NCBI GenBank assembly: GCA_918797485.1
Contig: CAKKNE010000005.1
Span: 2,046,001-2,110,000, forward strand
DNA: 64,000 nucleotides
DNA from: Pelagomonas calceolata
Lineage: Eukaryota; Sar; Pelagophyceae; Pelagomonadales; Pelagomonadaceae
Direction of reading: 5' to 3'
Position 1 is the first letter of the stretch. The number at the start of each line of letters is the position of its first letter. Position numbers and translations under genes: made by a program. Of the stretch, positions 7,745 through 18,600 are shown one piece after another. Below the pieces are notes generated by a model, which ran no database searches, had not been told where the DNA came from, and saw only the letters and a program-made list of their open reading frames with translations.

Positions 7745-9640
7745 TCACAATTTACGCCGCTTCGCCGCCGGCGCCCCTTCGACCTCATGGTCGAAATAGA
7801 AGTTCGCCGCCGCCGAGTAGCCCCCCGCGCCGTCGGCCGCCGCGACGGCGTGCCACCAGTCCTTCGGCAGGACGAGCGCGTCGCCGGCGCGCAGCGTCAC
7901 GGAGACCTTCCGGACGCGGCCGTCGTCGTCGCCCGAGACGGCGCCCGGCGCCCGCTCCAGATAACCGTGGGCCGCGTGGGCGATCGTCCACGTCCGCTCT
8001 CCATGTAAACACACGTAGCAGTTCGCGAAGGCGTCGCGATGTAATTGCGTCTCACATTTTCCGTGCGCAATAAAGAACTGCGGCGGCCTTGTACCACTCA
8101 GATCTGGCAAAGGGCACGCCGGCAGCGCGAGCGCCTTACCATCACCGAGGTCGTCGAGGACGGCGTAGGCCGCCACCTCCGACGAGAGGACGTCTCCAAC
8201 GACTCCTCGGGACGCCATGGACTGCGTCAATAAGGCATCGGGGTGGCGCGTGCCGTCGAGGCAGAATTTTCCTTGCGGCGACCGGAACACCGTGCACTTT
8301 ATGGAAAGTGCGTCATCAGGCAGCGCCCACGGTTTCGAGAGAGCGTTGCGCACGACGCGCGGCATTACGGTACAAGCGTCGGCTCTGCTCCGCGTCTCGT
8401 CGACCGATTCTCTTGTCGGTTCGCACGGCACGGCGAACCAGAGCGGCCTCCCATCAAGTAGCAACGGTGTCGGAGAGAACTGGGCGTAGTGCACCGAACG
8501 GTCGCCATCGGAGGCATTCGCAGAACTACGGTGCCAGGCGTCCTTGGCGAAGACGACGACGTCGCCGGGTTCGCATTCGATGACTTGAGACGCGCCCGTT
8601 TTTTTTGATCGGAGCTCCAGGGTTCCGGAAGCGGCGGTGCAGTCATCTAGCGGCGCCCAGGTCGAGCAAAAGGCCTCAGCACTCTCAATACCACCGACCT
8701 TCTCCAATTGCTTGGCGTCGTCGCGGTGCCAATCAAAACTCGTTTTACTAAGAGCGGGCTTCACGACGAAGACCTCCGACAGTAGATGCGGGCGTTCGAA
8801 ACCAGCTGCCTGCTGCGCGGCCGCCGCGAGCGCTCCTAAAACACAGCGTTCACTCACAAAACCGTCTTCTCTAGACGTCGCGGCCCTCCTCAGCCGCCGG
8901 TAGGCCCACGCCTCGGTGCGGGCCGTGCTATCGGCCCCGAGCCGGTCCTTGACAGATAATCCAATAAAGTCGACGTTCAGGTCCCTCGCTTCTAATGCAT
9001 CATCGTCGAGGCCGTGCGCCCGCCGGCTGCTCTTCAAATCATCGCGCAGCGCTTCCACAGCATCGGCGGCGAGCCAGCCCTTGAGGAGGCAGTAGCCGTG
9101 CGCCGCGTACTGTGACGCCTCGTCCTTCCGCTGGGCCGCCGCCGACGACGAGTAGCGCCGCAGGATGTCGGACGCCGACGCTTTTACAGTGCCGGCGCTC
9201 GCGGGCGGCGCCGCCGGCGCGCGCCGCGCGGGCACGACGATGTCGACGTCGGACGACGCGCGCCGCGCGGCCGCCGTGGCGCTGTACTTGCCCAGGAGCG
9301 CCGTCGCGCGCGAGCTCGGCGCGGGCAGCGCCTCAGCGGCGACGGCCTCGATCGCGCGCCGCGGCGGCGGCGCTGCGGCTTCTTTCGGGAAGAGCTCCTT
9401 CTCGATCGCCCAGATCTTCTTCTTGAGCTGGAGCTTCGCCGGGCCCTCGGGCAGCTTCGGCAGCATGGCCTTGAGTTGCGCGCGCTGCGCGTGCTGCAGG
9501 CGCCGCAGCTTGTCCGCGACGACGGCGCGCTGGTCCTCTACCGCTGCTGGTGCGACGGGGATCGTCTCGTCATTGTTTGGAGGCGTCGAGACTGGCGCGA
9601 ACGCCGGCGCGTCGGCGGAGAGCTGCTTTTTCGAGGCCAT
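7745..9640 (-). CDS. Fused PhyH-type and JmjC/cupin-8-type Fe(II)/2-oxoglutarate oxygenase
   Basis: A 631-residue protein with two oxygenase folds in one chain. The N-terminal 175 residues are Ala/Pro-rich with two similar short motifs (LLGKYSATAAARR and ILRRYSSSAAAQR). Residues about 178-400 match phytanoyl-CoA dioxygenase-like enzymes: GYCLLKGWL at the entry, the iron-binding HxD in DWHRDDAKQ, the distal His in VVVFAKDAWHRSSAN, and an Arg about ten residues later. Residues about 500-620 match JmjC/cupin-8 hydroxylases: QLHRDAFANCYVCLHGERTW carries H-x-D and LPKDWWHAV the distal His. Both metal sites look intact, so both may be active. Substrates are unknown; JmjC/cupin-8 members usually hydroxylate proteins or RNA. 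No transit peptide is obvious. Confidence 0.75.
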   Translation of the reverse strand: MASKKQLSADAPAFAPVSTPPNNDETIPVAPAAVEDQRAVVADKLRRLQHAQRAQLKAMLPKLPEGPAKLQLKKKIWAIEKELFPKEAAAPPPRRAIEAVAAEALPAPSSRATALLGKYSATAAARRASSDVDIVVPARRAPAAPPASAGTVKASASDILRRYSSSAAAQRKDEASQYAAHGYCLLKGWLAADAVEALRDDLKSSRRAHGLDDDALEARDLNVDFIGLSVKDRLGADSTARTEAWAYRRLRRAATSREDGFVSERCVLGALAAAAQQAAGFERPHLLSEVFVVKPALSKTSFDWHRDDAKQLEKVGGIESAEAFCSTWAPLDDCTAASGTLELRSKKTGASQVIECEPGDVVVFAKDAWHRSSANASDGDRSVHYAQFSPTPLLLDGRPLWFAVPCEPTRESVDETRSRADACTVMPRVVRNALSKPWALPDDALSIKCTVFRSPQGKFCLDGTRHPDALLTQSMASRGVVGDVLSSEVAAYAVLDDLGDGKALALPACPLPDLSGTRPPQFFIAHGKCETQLHRDAFANCYVCLHGERTWTIAHAAHGYLERAPGAVSGDDDGRVRKVSVTLRAGDALVLPKDWWHAVAAADGAGGYSAAANFYFDHEVEGAPAAKRRKL

Positions 9641-10008
9641 GCGGATGCTGTGCAGAGGCTGTGATGCTGTGCTGATGCTGTGCGCTACTTTTACAGCCTC
9701 ACGCGCGGCGCAGCGATGGCGGGCGCACTAGTGTAGCTTCGAAGCGGTGGCCGCGGACGCCTCTTAGGCGCCGCTAAGAGTGGTAAGCCAGGACGAGCGC
9801 CACGAGGTACGGTACAAGTATGGTATGGTATAGGTACTTGTGCTAAAAACCAGGCGCCCCGAACGGGTCCAAGCCACATGGCATTTGCGGATAGGACTCC
9901 GGAGGGCAGCACGCCATCGACGCGCCGCACCTGAGCGCTCCATCCCCGAAGCAAGCACACGTAGAAACAGCCGACGATAGCAAAAAACCTGCAATATATA
10001 TCAGCTCC
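9641..10008. other. Intergenic region with a Cys-rich open frame
   Basis: This gap between two minus-strand genes holds one copy of the 12-mer ACGCCATCGACG (about 9906). It also has a minus-strand frame ending at 9843 with a Cys-rich run (CFGDGALRCGASMACCPPE). That could be a small unrecognised exon, but it is not supported further. The segment CACTAGTGTAGC at about 9727 is only a weak relative of the promoter element. Confidence 0.35.
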
Positions 10009-10794
10009 TTACTCCGACATGATCTGCAGCCGGGGCAAGGACGGCAGCCCCCTTTCACCGGACGAGAAGCCCTTGCTGAATTTCTCGATGGGGTTCTCGA
10101 CCTGGAGCTTGACCGGCGGCGGCGCGTTTTTGGGCGTCGGATTCAAGTACTCCTCAATAAATTTCTGGCCCTTCGTCTTTTCACTACAGAGCGACCGGTA
10201 GTCGCCATACCCACAATACTTGCCGTCGTCTTGGACCGGCACCTCCCAGTTTGAGGGAGGTGTTTGAGAAGCGACAGAAGCGACCTTCTCGGCGACGCTA
10301 CGCCGCAGGGACGCGGCGTACTGCTCGTTCGCCGCGGACCGCTCGGCCGCGGGTACCGTGAAGCCCGCCACACTCATCCCATAAAACCGGTCCACGGGCT
10401 CCGAGTACCATTTCGGGGGCTGGAAATCGCGCAGACTCCAGAAGTCCGGGGCCCTCCCCCGGAACGAGTCCTTCACTAAAAATCCAATGCGCTCCATCTC
10501 CCGCACCTCGTCCGGGTCCAACTTGACGACGGCGCCGTTCGCGCCGAGCACGACGTCGACCAAAGCTTTTTCCTTCGAAGGGTCCTTCCCGAGCCCCGGG
10601 AGGCTCATGTCCATGGAGCCCTTCTTCGCGGCGAGGGCGCGGATCTTGTCCATGTCGATTTCGGTGTCCGCGAGTGCCGGCAGCGCGATTTGTATGATGG
10701 AGGCGGTGCCTAGCCGCAAAGCCGTGCGGCGGGCGGTGGGCCGCAGCGCCGACGCCGCGGCGCAGAGCGCCATCACATGCACGCGTGCCATCAT
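10009..10794 (-). CDS. Predicted thylakoid-lumen protein of unknown family
   Basis: A 261-residue protein. The N-terminus reads as plastid targeting for a secondary plastid: a short signal peptide (MMARVHVMALCAAASA) with a likely cut before LRPTARR. A second hydrophobic segment with twin arginines follows (RRTALRLGTASIIQIALPALA), ending in an ALA cut site before DTE. That second part resembles a Tat-type thylakoid-transfer signal, so the mature protein of about 218 residues would be lumenal. The mature part has Trp/Tyr-rich segments (DFWSLRDFQPPKWYSEP) and a short motif CGYGDYRSLC with two cysteines. I do not recognise the family; a photosystem-associated or assembly role is only a guess. The gene lies between the oxygenase fusion and SSNA1, all on the minus strand. 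Confidence 0.6.
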   Translation of the reverse strand: MMARVHVMALCAAASALRPTARRTALRLGTASIIQIALPALADTEIDMDKIRALAAKKGSMDMSLPGLGKDPSKEKALVDVVLGANGAVVKLDPDEVREMERIGFLVKDSFRGRAPDFWSLRDFQPPKWYSEPVDRFYGMSVAGFTVPAAERSAANEQYAASLRRSVAEKVASVASQTPPSNWEVPVQDDGKYCGYGDYRSLCSEKTKGQKFIEEYLNPTPKNAPPPVKLQVENPIEKFSKGFSSGERGLPSLPRLQIMSE

Positions 10795-10825
10795 TTCTGC
10801 TGGCTCTCAGAGGTGCTTGGCTCCG

Positions 10826-10906
10826 GCACCAGTGCGGTTCGTCTGCTGCTTTACAGCTGTATGGCTTGTGTGGCTTGTGCTTTTTTATGGCACCAGTGCG
10901 GTTCGT
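10826..10906. repeat. Direct repeat GCACCAGTGCGGTTCGT (second copy GCACC variant), 64 bp spacing
   Basis: GCACCAGTGCGGTTCGT at 10826-10842 recurs at 10890-10906 with the first base shifted (GCACC/GGCACC context). Both lie in the 323-base gap upstream of the lumen-protein gene, which otherwise shows no gene. The pair could be a tandem binding site or a small local duplication. Confidence 0.5.
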
Positions 10907-11117
10907 GCTCAAGCGAATTGCTGCCGAGGCCAAGCACTGGTCCAAAATACGCCTGCGAGCAGTGTAGCTTCGCGAGCCTTGCAAGCGCGCGCTCTCTTTG
11001 GCTCCAAATCCAAATCGGCTCGGCCGCAAACCCGCACGTAATAGCGCTCCCTAGGGCTAGCATAAGAGAAGCGTGTTTTGAACGTGTATTTTACTCAAAG
11101 CGGGACGGGAAAAAAAG

Positions 11118-11789
11118 CTAGGACGAGTACTGCTTCTTCTTCGTCAGGTTCACCGTCTCGCGCTTCAGCACGTGCAGCAGCGTCTGCGACGACTCCAGGA
11201 TCTTCATGTAGGCCGCCTCCGTCTCCTGAATCGTCTTGTCGTACTCGTTCCGCGCCATGACTCGTCGCGCGAGCGCCTCGTTGATTTTGCTGAGCCTATC
11301 GGTGAGGATGGACAGGTCCTTCTGGATCTTCGCCTTCTCCTCCTCCTCCTTGAGGATGGCCGTGTTCACGGCCTCGCGCTTTTCCCGGAGGTCCTCGATG
11401 CCTGCGCGTTCGGGGACGGTGAGCCGCCCGTCCCTGCGTCCCTGCGTTCCACTCGTGTGTGTGTGTCGCGGCGGCGCGGCGCGGCGTGTCACACCTCGGC
11501 GCGCGCGCCGTCACCGCCTCGCGCGCGCCGCCCGCGCCGCGTCGTCCGCTTGGCAGCCTTTCGCCGCCAACGTTAACGACGGCGGCGGCCGGCGCGCGAA
11601 CTGACGGCTAGTCGCGACGCGCGTACCGCGGCGGGGCTGCGGCGCGGCGCCGCAGGATGGTCATGGGCGCGGCCCGTCCCGCCGGCGCGTCGCAACCTTT
11701 TTTACCGGCATGTTTCCTCATAGACACAGCTGCGTACATTTCACGAGCTCGTTGTTGTAGTTCTGAAGAGTGGCTCCTTGCGAAGCCAT
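11118..11789 (-). CDS. SSNA1: SSNA1/NA14/DIP13-like centriolar coiled-coil protein (two exons)
   Basis: This is a two-exon gene: exon 1 is 11738-11789 and exon 2 is 11118-11401, giving 111 residues. Exon 2 encodes the SSNA1 signature ([44 protein letters not shown]). Its upstream continuation in the same frame looks wrong. The missing start lies 336 bases upstream: [17 protein letters not shown], nearly identical to the animal N-terminus. Exon 1 ends in T before GTACGC and exon 2 begins with GC after CGCAG, which restores Cys exactly where the family has it. SSNA1 forms fibrils that guide microtubule branching at centrioles and basal bodies. The intron has canonical GT-AG ends. With DRC1 elsewhere in the window, this points to a retained basal body or flagellum. 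Confidence 0.92.
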
Positions 11790-12221
11790 CGCAGACCGAC
11801 TCCTGCGCTGCTTCCTCAGTCAGTGGGCCCTTCGGGTGGTTCTAGGACACACAATTTGCCAGCGGCCGCCGCGCTGTAGGGGTTAGCGCGCCAGGGTGCC
11901 AGATCCAGCTTGCGGACAAGCCAGAGCTCCCGCATACCCCTCGGGGTACGCTCGCGGGAGAGGTACGTCGTTTCGAGCTCGCGCGAAAAACCCGCCACCC
12001 CTAGACCTTCGATTGAAAACGCTGCTCATGTGGCACAGCTGCCATCAGCACGCGTTGATCCTGCGTCTGGTCCTCAGCCCTCACGCCGCAGCGACACGCT
12101 AACTTTTAGCCAGCGAGAAGAGCCGCTAGTGGCCCAGAGAGCCGGAGAGCAGAGCTCTACGCACCTTCTTCTGCGCGTAAACCGAAGCTGTCAGAAGCGC
12201 AGAGCTGTGCACGTCGCTACT
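11790..12221. other. Divergent intergenic region, SSNA1 / SulP transporter
   Basis: 432 bases between two divergent starts. An open frame runs through it into the transporter but looks non-coding. I see no clear copy of the recurrent element. A GC-rich inverted repeat is visible near 11930-11975. Confidence 0.4.
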
Positions 12222-15214
12222 ATGGACTCTCCCCCGCCCCCACCGCCGCCGCCGACGACGCGCCCGCGCTCCAACACCTTCTCCGGCGGCAGCGGCCCGC
12301 CACGCGCGGCCCGGCAGCCGCCGACGCCAACGATCGCGACGATGCGCCAGCACCTGCGCAGCGTCGGCCACGGCGACCTCATCGATCCGCTCGCCGCCGT
12401 GCTCCTCCAATCGCCGCGGGGTCCAAGAAGGTCGTCGTCCGAGGCGAACATCAGGGCCGGCCCGAGCTACGGCGCGCTGGCCAAGCCCCCGGGCCACAAG
12501 CAAGCCCTCTCGGCGTATCTGAGGCTCGAGTTCCTGCGGAGCGGCAGGGCCGAAGTCTCTCCGCCGCCCATGCTGGCCCACGACGACGTCGAGGCGCGCA
12601 GTCCGCCTCGACGCAGCCGCGCCGCGCCGTCGTTCGACTACCCCCAGTTCAGGACCGACGTCATGGCTACTTGTGTTGCCTTTGTCGTGACGTGTGTTAT
12701 ATATGCGTCGACGGCGCAAGCCATTTTTGGGAAGCTCGATCCGCGGTTGGTTTTCGTCGGCGTCGACGGCGCATTGCTAGGCACCGCCCTCACCGGCATC
12801 GTCTTCGCTTTACGAAGCCAGGTGCCCTGGTGCATCGCGTCGACGGACGTCGGTTTCGCGCCCTTGCTCGCGCAGCTCGCGGACCAGTGCTGGAAGAACA
12901 TCGCGCCGACGAAAAAACACACATTTGAGGTGTGGTCCTTTGAAGAAGACGGCGCTCTGTCGTATGCCGCGGTGCCGGCGGACACGCGGCGCGACTTCGT
13001 GGCGACGTGGGTTGCTGCCTCTTCGTTGATCTTCTTGCTCTGTGGAGGCGTCTTGTGGGCGTTGGGGGCGTTCAAACTTACAAGGGTGGTCAACTTCATG
13101 CCGTATCCTGTCATCTCGGGCATGCTGGCTTCCATTGGTGTGTCATTGTGCAAGTCGGGCGCCCGCGTCGCGGCCGCTCCCGGTTTTAGAGTATCGCATG
13201 AGCTCGGGATACTGTGGCTCTCCTGCGCTTTGGTGCTGGCCCTGTTCATGCGGTTAGCAAGGCGGAGCGGCCGCGTGCCGACGTGGCTCCCGCCCGTGGC
13301 CGTCGTCCTCGTCTCGTCCGTAGCCATGTACCTCGGTATTCTTATTTATGATGTTGACGCATCCGAGGCGGCCGAGGCCGGCGGTCTGTTCGACTGGGAC
13401 CCGGCCATGCTCGCCACGGCGCGCGGCTGGGCGCCTTTGTTGGACATCGACGCGCTGGGCGGGCCGATCCAAGTGGAAAATGTGGATGATGATGCCGAAG
13501 TAGGAGCGGCCGTCACTGAGGCGCCCTTCTGCGTGGTGCTCGTGTCTTGCCTGATTGGATCCGGTGGCGAGTGCTCGCTCAAGCACCTCTCGCATCGCGC
13601 GGTGGGCGGTGTGGCGACGTTCTTTACCCACGTGCGTTGGGCCGTCGTCTTCCAGTGCCGGGGCGTCATCCTCGCCGCGGCGACGCTGGGATCTATAAAA
13701 ATCGGCCTCAAAACGGGAGCCTTCCCGGCCCTCTTCCCGAACGAGGCCATCTGCGCCGATCAGGAAGTAGCGATGGTCGGCTTCAGTAACGTGTGCCTGG
13801 GTTTCCTGGGCGTGCAGGGCGTGGCCTACTCTTTTTCTTCCCTCAAACTCGCGGAGCAGGTCGGCGCGTCTAGACGAGGCGTCGGTTTATGTTTGCCTCT
13901 TTTATGTTTACTGTGCTGGGCCCTGGGATATGCGTTCTTGCGGCACGTGCCGCGCTTCGCCTGCGGGGCTCTCCTATTGGATTTAGGATGGGACTACGTC
14001 GACACCTACTTGGTGGGACAGATCAGTCGCGGTGTGGTGTGGACGGATGTTGACGTCTTGGCGGTCTTCGCCGTCGTGGCCACCGCCATAGCCGCTTCTC
14101 TGTTGGAGGCGGTCGCGGTCGGCGTCGTGCTGTGCCTCGCGGGCACGGCGTCGCGCCTCGCGCGGGAATCGGTCGTCGCTGCCACTTTGTCTGGCGTCGA
14201 CGCGCGGTCGGCGGTGGAACGTTCATCTAGAGCGCAGCGGCGCTTAGATGCGCTGGGCGACGCGATCCGAGTGTTGAGATTGCGCGGTCACGTCTTTTTT
14301 GGGTCCGCGCCTGAAGTTTTATCAGCGGCCACACAACGCCTCGACGACCCCGTCGCTCGACCATTGGAGCACCTCGTCGTCGACTTGGAGGACTGCCAAA
14401 CACGAGCGCTCGACCTGACGGCCGTGGAGACGTTCCAGCGACTCGCGTCGCTCGGCGACGCCTTGGGCTTCCGGCTGTGCGTGGCGCCCGCGCTCGATCT
14501 CTTGGTGGCGTCCTTACCGTCGGCCACGTTCTTCGACACGTATCAGTCCGTGTGAAAATCAACCAGCGAGTGGCGTGGGCGCCTGAAATTTGATATCCAC
14601 ACAGGGCCGACGACGCGCTGGAGAGCTGCGAAGACGCCGTCCTCGACGCAGACGTCCGGTCGGACCTCTTCCGGGCCGCGTCGGGCGACAGCTCGCAGTC
14701 GTCGATGACGTCCCCGAAGGTCGGGCCGGGCGCGCCTCCTCATATTTTGTTGCAGGACTGGCTCCGGGCGAACGACGCCGACGAGGCGCACGGCGACGCG
14801 TCGATACCGGTCGTCGTGGCGGCCCTGGCGCCGAGCGTCGGCTCGCGGCGTTATCATGCGGGCGAAATTGTGTATAGCAAAGGCGACCCGCGCGACGCCG
14901 CGTTCTATCTCGTATGTGCCGGGCGCCTGCGGCTCATGAGCGGCAACCCGCAGCGGTGCGTGAGAAAATTGGGGAGAGGCAACGCCGTGGGCGTCGGCGA
15001 GTTCTATGGGAAGGGGGAAGACGGGCCGCGGTCCGACACCTTGGTCGCGTCGACGGCGTCGACGATCCTGCGCCTGCCGCACGACGCCGTCCGGGAGCTT
15101 GATACAGAATCGCCGCGCGCGGCGCTGTACCTCCACCACCTCCTCGCGCGGACGCTCTCGGGCAAGAACAGCGGCTCGAAGAAGCTGTACCGCCACAACG
15201 CGCCCAACCCCTAG
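12222..15214 (+). CDS. SulP-family anion transporter with STAS and cyclic-nucleotide-binding-like domains
   Basis: The exons are 12222-14551 and 14605-15214, giving a 979-residue product. The N-terminus is Pro- and Ser-rich and probably cytosolic. Residues about 145-650 contain roughly ten or more membrane segments with SulP features (FMPYPVISGMLASIGVSL, GGECSLKHLSHRAVGG), closest in pattern to the SulP subgroup of yeast YGR125W. A STAS domain follows at about 690-780 (VLRLRGHVFFGSAPEVL, LVVDLEDCQTRALD). After a 53-bp intron the chain continues with ADDALESCEDAVLDA, then a CNMP-type beta-roll at about 840-950 (YHAGEIVYSKGDPRDAAFYL, GNAVGVGEFYG). The intron is inferred: donor GTGAAA at 14552 and acceptor CACACAG at 14604 keep the frame. 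A slightly earlier GTCCGT donor is also possible. The substrate may be sulfate or another anion; nucleotide binding is unproven. Confidence 0.82.
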
Positions 15215-15695
15215 TGTCTGTTCGTTGTTTGTTTTATAGCCTAAATTTGTTTAATATATGAGTCGTGTTCCAAGTCGTGGTTCTATTCAGGCTCCTACCT
15301 ACGAGCCTGTAGGAGCTCCAGGCTCGCGTCCGCCGCGAGATTCCGCCGCGGCGTCGCAGTCATGGATCTTGCGACAGGCCTGCGGCGGCGCCCGTAGCCT
15401 GTCCGTGACAATGACCGGGCATACGCAAAACGCTTGGGCGGCCAATGGGACGGCGCTCATGTAGCGTGTAGCCCTAGATAGTCCAAGTTCAGGGACGGCT
15501 TTAGCGCGGAGAGCGGGGCGCAAAAGGAGCTGCACTCCGTCGTTCGCAGCATCCGGCGCTTCTAAACGACTCCAGGCATCAAAAAGAGGCTGCCTCGCTC
15601 GCTGGGGCTGCATCGAGACGCTGCCCAGCTGAGCAGTAAAGGAACAGCCTAGCAGCACCTGCACGCCGCCGGCCGCCGAGGCGAGCACAGCCAAG
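15215..15695. other. Intergenic region, 481 bp
   Basis: No gene or repeat is supported here. A long minus-strand frame (15299-15844) crosses into the next gene's coding strand and looks like an antisense shadow. The likely promoter of the EF-hand gene lies here; the recurrent element is absent apart from a weak TAGCCCTAG at about 15465. Confidence 0.4.
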
Positions 15696-18600
15696 ATGTC
15701 CCTCGACCAGAAGTCGTTCAGCACGAGGCAGGAGCTGCCCTTCGAGAACAGTAGTGTGGCAAGAAAACAACCTTCTATAACACGAGTGAACGCCGAGCCC
15801 GCGTACGGCAGTCGTTTAGTGACGGCCGAGACGAGCAAAGCCACCTACAAGACGCATCGCAGTAGAGTCGACTCCATCCAGGGTAGTATTGATTTCAGCG
15901 ATGAACCTTATAAACCAGAATTTCTCGAAGGCAAAATCTCGAAGAATTTCTGGGCGCAGTTCGAAACGCAGAAAATTGCGAAGGCGAACCAGTCGCTCCT
16001 CGCAAAATTATCCGCCATTCAGGACGAGCCTGTGAGGAGAAGGTTAGCTAGACAGGAGGCTCTCAGAGCCAAAGGCCCGTCCCAAACTAGAACGCGGATG
16101 CGGGAACGCATGCGCGGCATCCGGAACACGCAAATATCGAGAGCTAACGACAAGCAACTGCAGAAACTGAAGCTGCTGAAGCCTACGATTAGTACGAGGA
16201 AGCTCGCCAAGGCTAGAGTGAGAGAAGAAAAGGTCCTATGGCTGCGACAAACCGACTGCACGTCTGGCCACCTACTCAAAGCGCCGAAAACGAACGAAAG
16301 AGCGCAGTTCGAGACCTTCGGCGAGAAGCAGGGCTTCGACCAATCGCTGGATACGGATATCAATTTGCCCGACACGGACGCCATGAGACGAGCGTCGGTC
16401 ACGGACCGGACCTCTACACAAGCTTTGCAGAAGAACCTCCTGCCACCCCTCGAAAGCCCGCAAAAGTCGCCGCCTCGACCCTCGCCGAAGAAGAAAAAGA
16501 AATCACCTCAGAAGAAGAAAAAGTTCGTTCCCGATGAGATACCTCTCCTCAAGCTCATGGAAGAAAAAGAGGAAGAGATCCACATCGACCTGCCGGATGC
16601 TAAATGCATGCACCAGCAACGGCAAACGTTCGTGGTCGACTCGGTAGGAGAGGTGCCCTGCACGACCGAGGTCTGGGCGGCCGAGCCCTACACCATATTG
16701 ACGGAGGTCGAGGTCATCATGAAGTCGACGTCCGGTGATGTGATTACCGAACAAGCTAGATGTATTTCGGATTGGACCGTGAAGTACGGCGGCGCGAAGA
16801 TGGTCGAGTCGCACGACATCGACGCGCGCGCGATGGCCGAGATGCTGGCCAAGATGTTCGATCTCCGCGTTTTGAAGTGTTGAGGCGCCTTCACGCCATC
16901 GACGTGGGTGGTTTCTTTGTTGGTTTTGAGGCCGTTCGGACCGCGATGCTCCGCGCAGGTTCAAAGAAGCGGATGAAGATGACAGTGGCGAGTTGTCGCA
17001 CGAGGAGTTCTTCGGGTTGATGGAAGAAGCGGACTTGGGCTTGAACCGGGCGGAACTGCAGCTCCTGATGCAAGAAGCCGACGAAGATGGCGACGGCACT
17101 ATTTCATATGAAGAATTTATGCCCATTGCCATCGACTTGGTGGCGTCGTTCAAGGCGCGGAAAGTCGCGAAGCGAGCGTCGTCAGCTGAGTCTCGAGAGC
17201 TAGACGCTACGGTAAATAAGAAGCTAGAAGCGCCAGAACTAGAAAAACAGATCGCGGAGGCAGAGCGGATGTTAGGCGAAGCTGATAAAAGAGGCACCGG
17301 TTCCATGACTCGACCGGAGTTCCGGAAGCACGTCAAGAAGACTCCTGTTCCGTTGAATAAATCAGAATTTGCTGCTCTGTTGAAAAAGATGCCCCTCGAC
17401 GCGTTCGGCAAGTTCGTTTACTCAAAATTCCGGAAGACCGTGAAGCAGGTCAAGTTCGATGCGTACAAGTGCGACTTGATCATGAAGCGAGGCAAGGGCA
17501 CGACGACGGGAGACATCATGGAGCTCTGCCGCCATAGCGAATGCGAAATCCTAAAAACCGAGGCCGAGGACCCCAACGCTTCGGAGGAGTTCGACCCCCA
17601 CGACCCGGCCTATACTTTTCTGTTATCGTCAAAGCAGTTCGAGTTGGTGTTGCGAAATGAAAAACTGGGACTTACTGGCTTGCAGGTCATGTCTTTGTTG
17701 GCCGACGCGCCGTTCGAGGATTCTCAGCTAGATTATGTCCTGTATGCGCCTCGCTGCGCGCGAGCCATCGACCACATGCTCGACCCCGCGGCCATGGCCG
17801 CCAAAGTAGATGTTCTCTCTAGTCACTTATCGCAGGAGAAGGCGTTCGGCGGCAAGTCAGAAGCTGATTTAGCCAGGGAACTGAACGCTCTATTTGCTTC
17901 TTTTGACGTGGACGGCAGCGGCTGCTTGGATGGGCACGAGTTCGGCATGGCCATGCAGTCCCTTAACCTAGGCTTAGATCAAGGCGACATCGACTACTTG
18001 TTACTAAGGGCCGATGCGGACGCGAAAGGTACCATCGACCGCAAGGAGTTCATGCAGTTCACCATGGGCGAGTTATTAGACTTAGTAAAAGCGAAGCACC
18101 AGAAGAACCTCCACCAGGACTTAGATCAAACGGCGTCGCATCGGGAGCTCCGCGAAGACGTCGACATGGGTGTCAATGCCTCGTCCTTCGACCAGTTGGT
18201 GGATCGCGATTTATCACCGGATCAACAAGCCGAGATGCAGCAGCTCTTGGAAATGTTTAGGAGGGCGGATACGGATAAGAACGGTTCGTTGTCGGCGAAC
18301 GAGTTCCATCGTTTGTTAGAAGCGTTGGATCTGGGTTTGACCCAATACCAGATGGCCCGCTTGATGGCGGAAGCCGACGAGAACGACGACGGCTGTATCT
18401 CGTATTCGGAATTCGTACCTGTCATGCTCAAGAACCTCGAGACTTATAGAAGTAAGCAGTCCGCCGGCAAGGAGTGGAAGGAGCGCATGGAGAAGGCCGA
18501 GGCCCAGGCCGAATCTGCGCAAAGTGTGTTGAGGCAGCAATTGGAAGAGACGATCCACGTGCTGGAGGGCGCGTTCCGCGAGGCGGCCAAGGTCGAAGCC

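Noticed and set aside
15299-15844. 181-residue minus-strand frame over the EF-hand gene start
   Set aside because: It overlaps the coding strand of a well-supported gene in antisense, has no domain features and is the kind of frame that GC-rich DNA produces.
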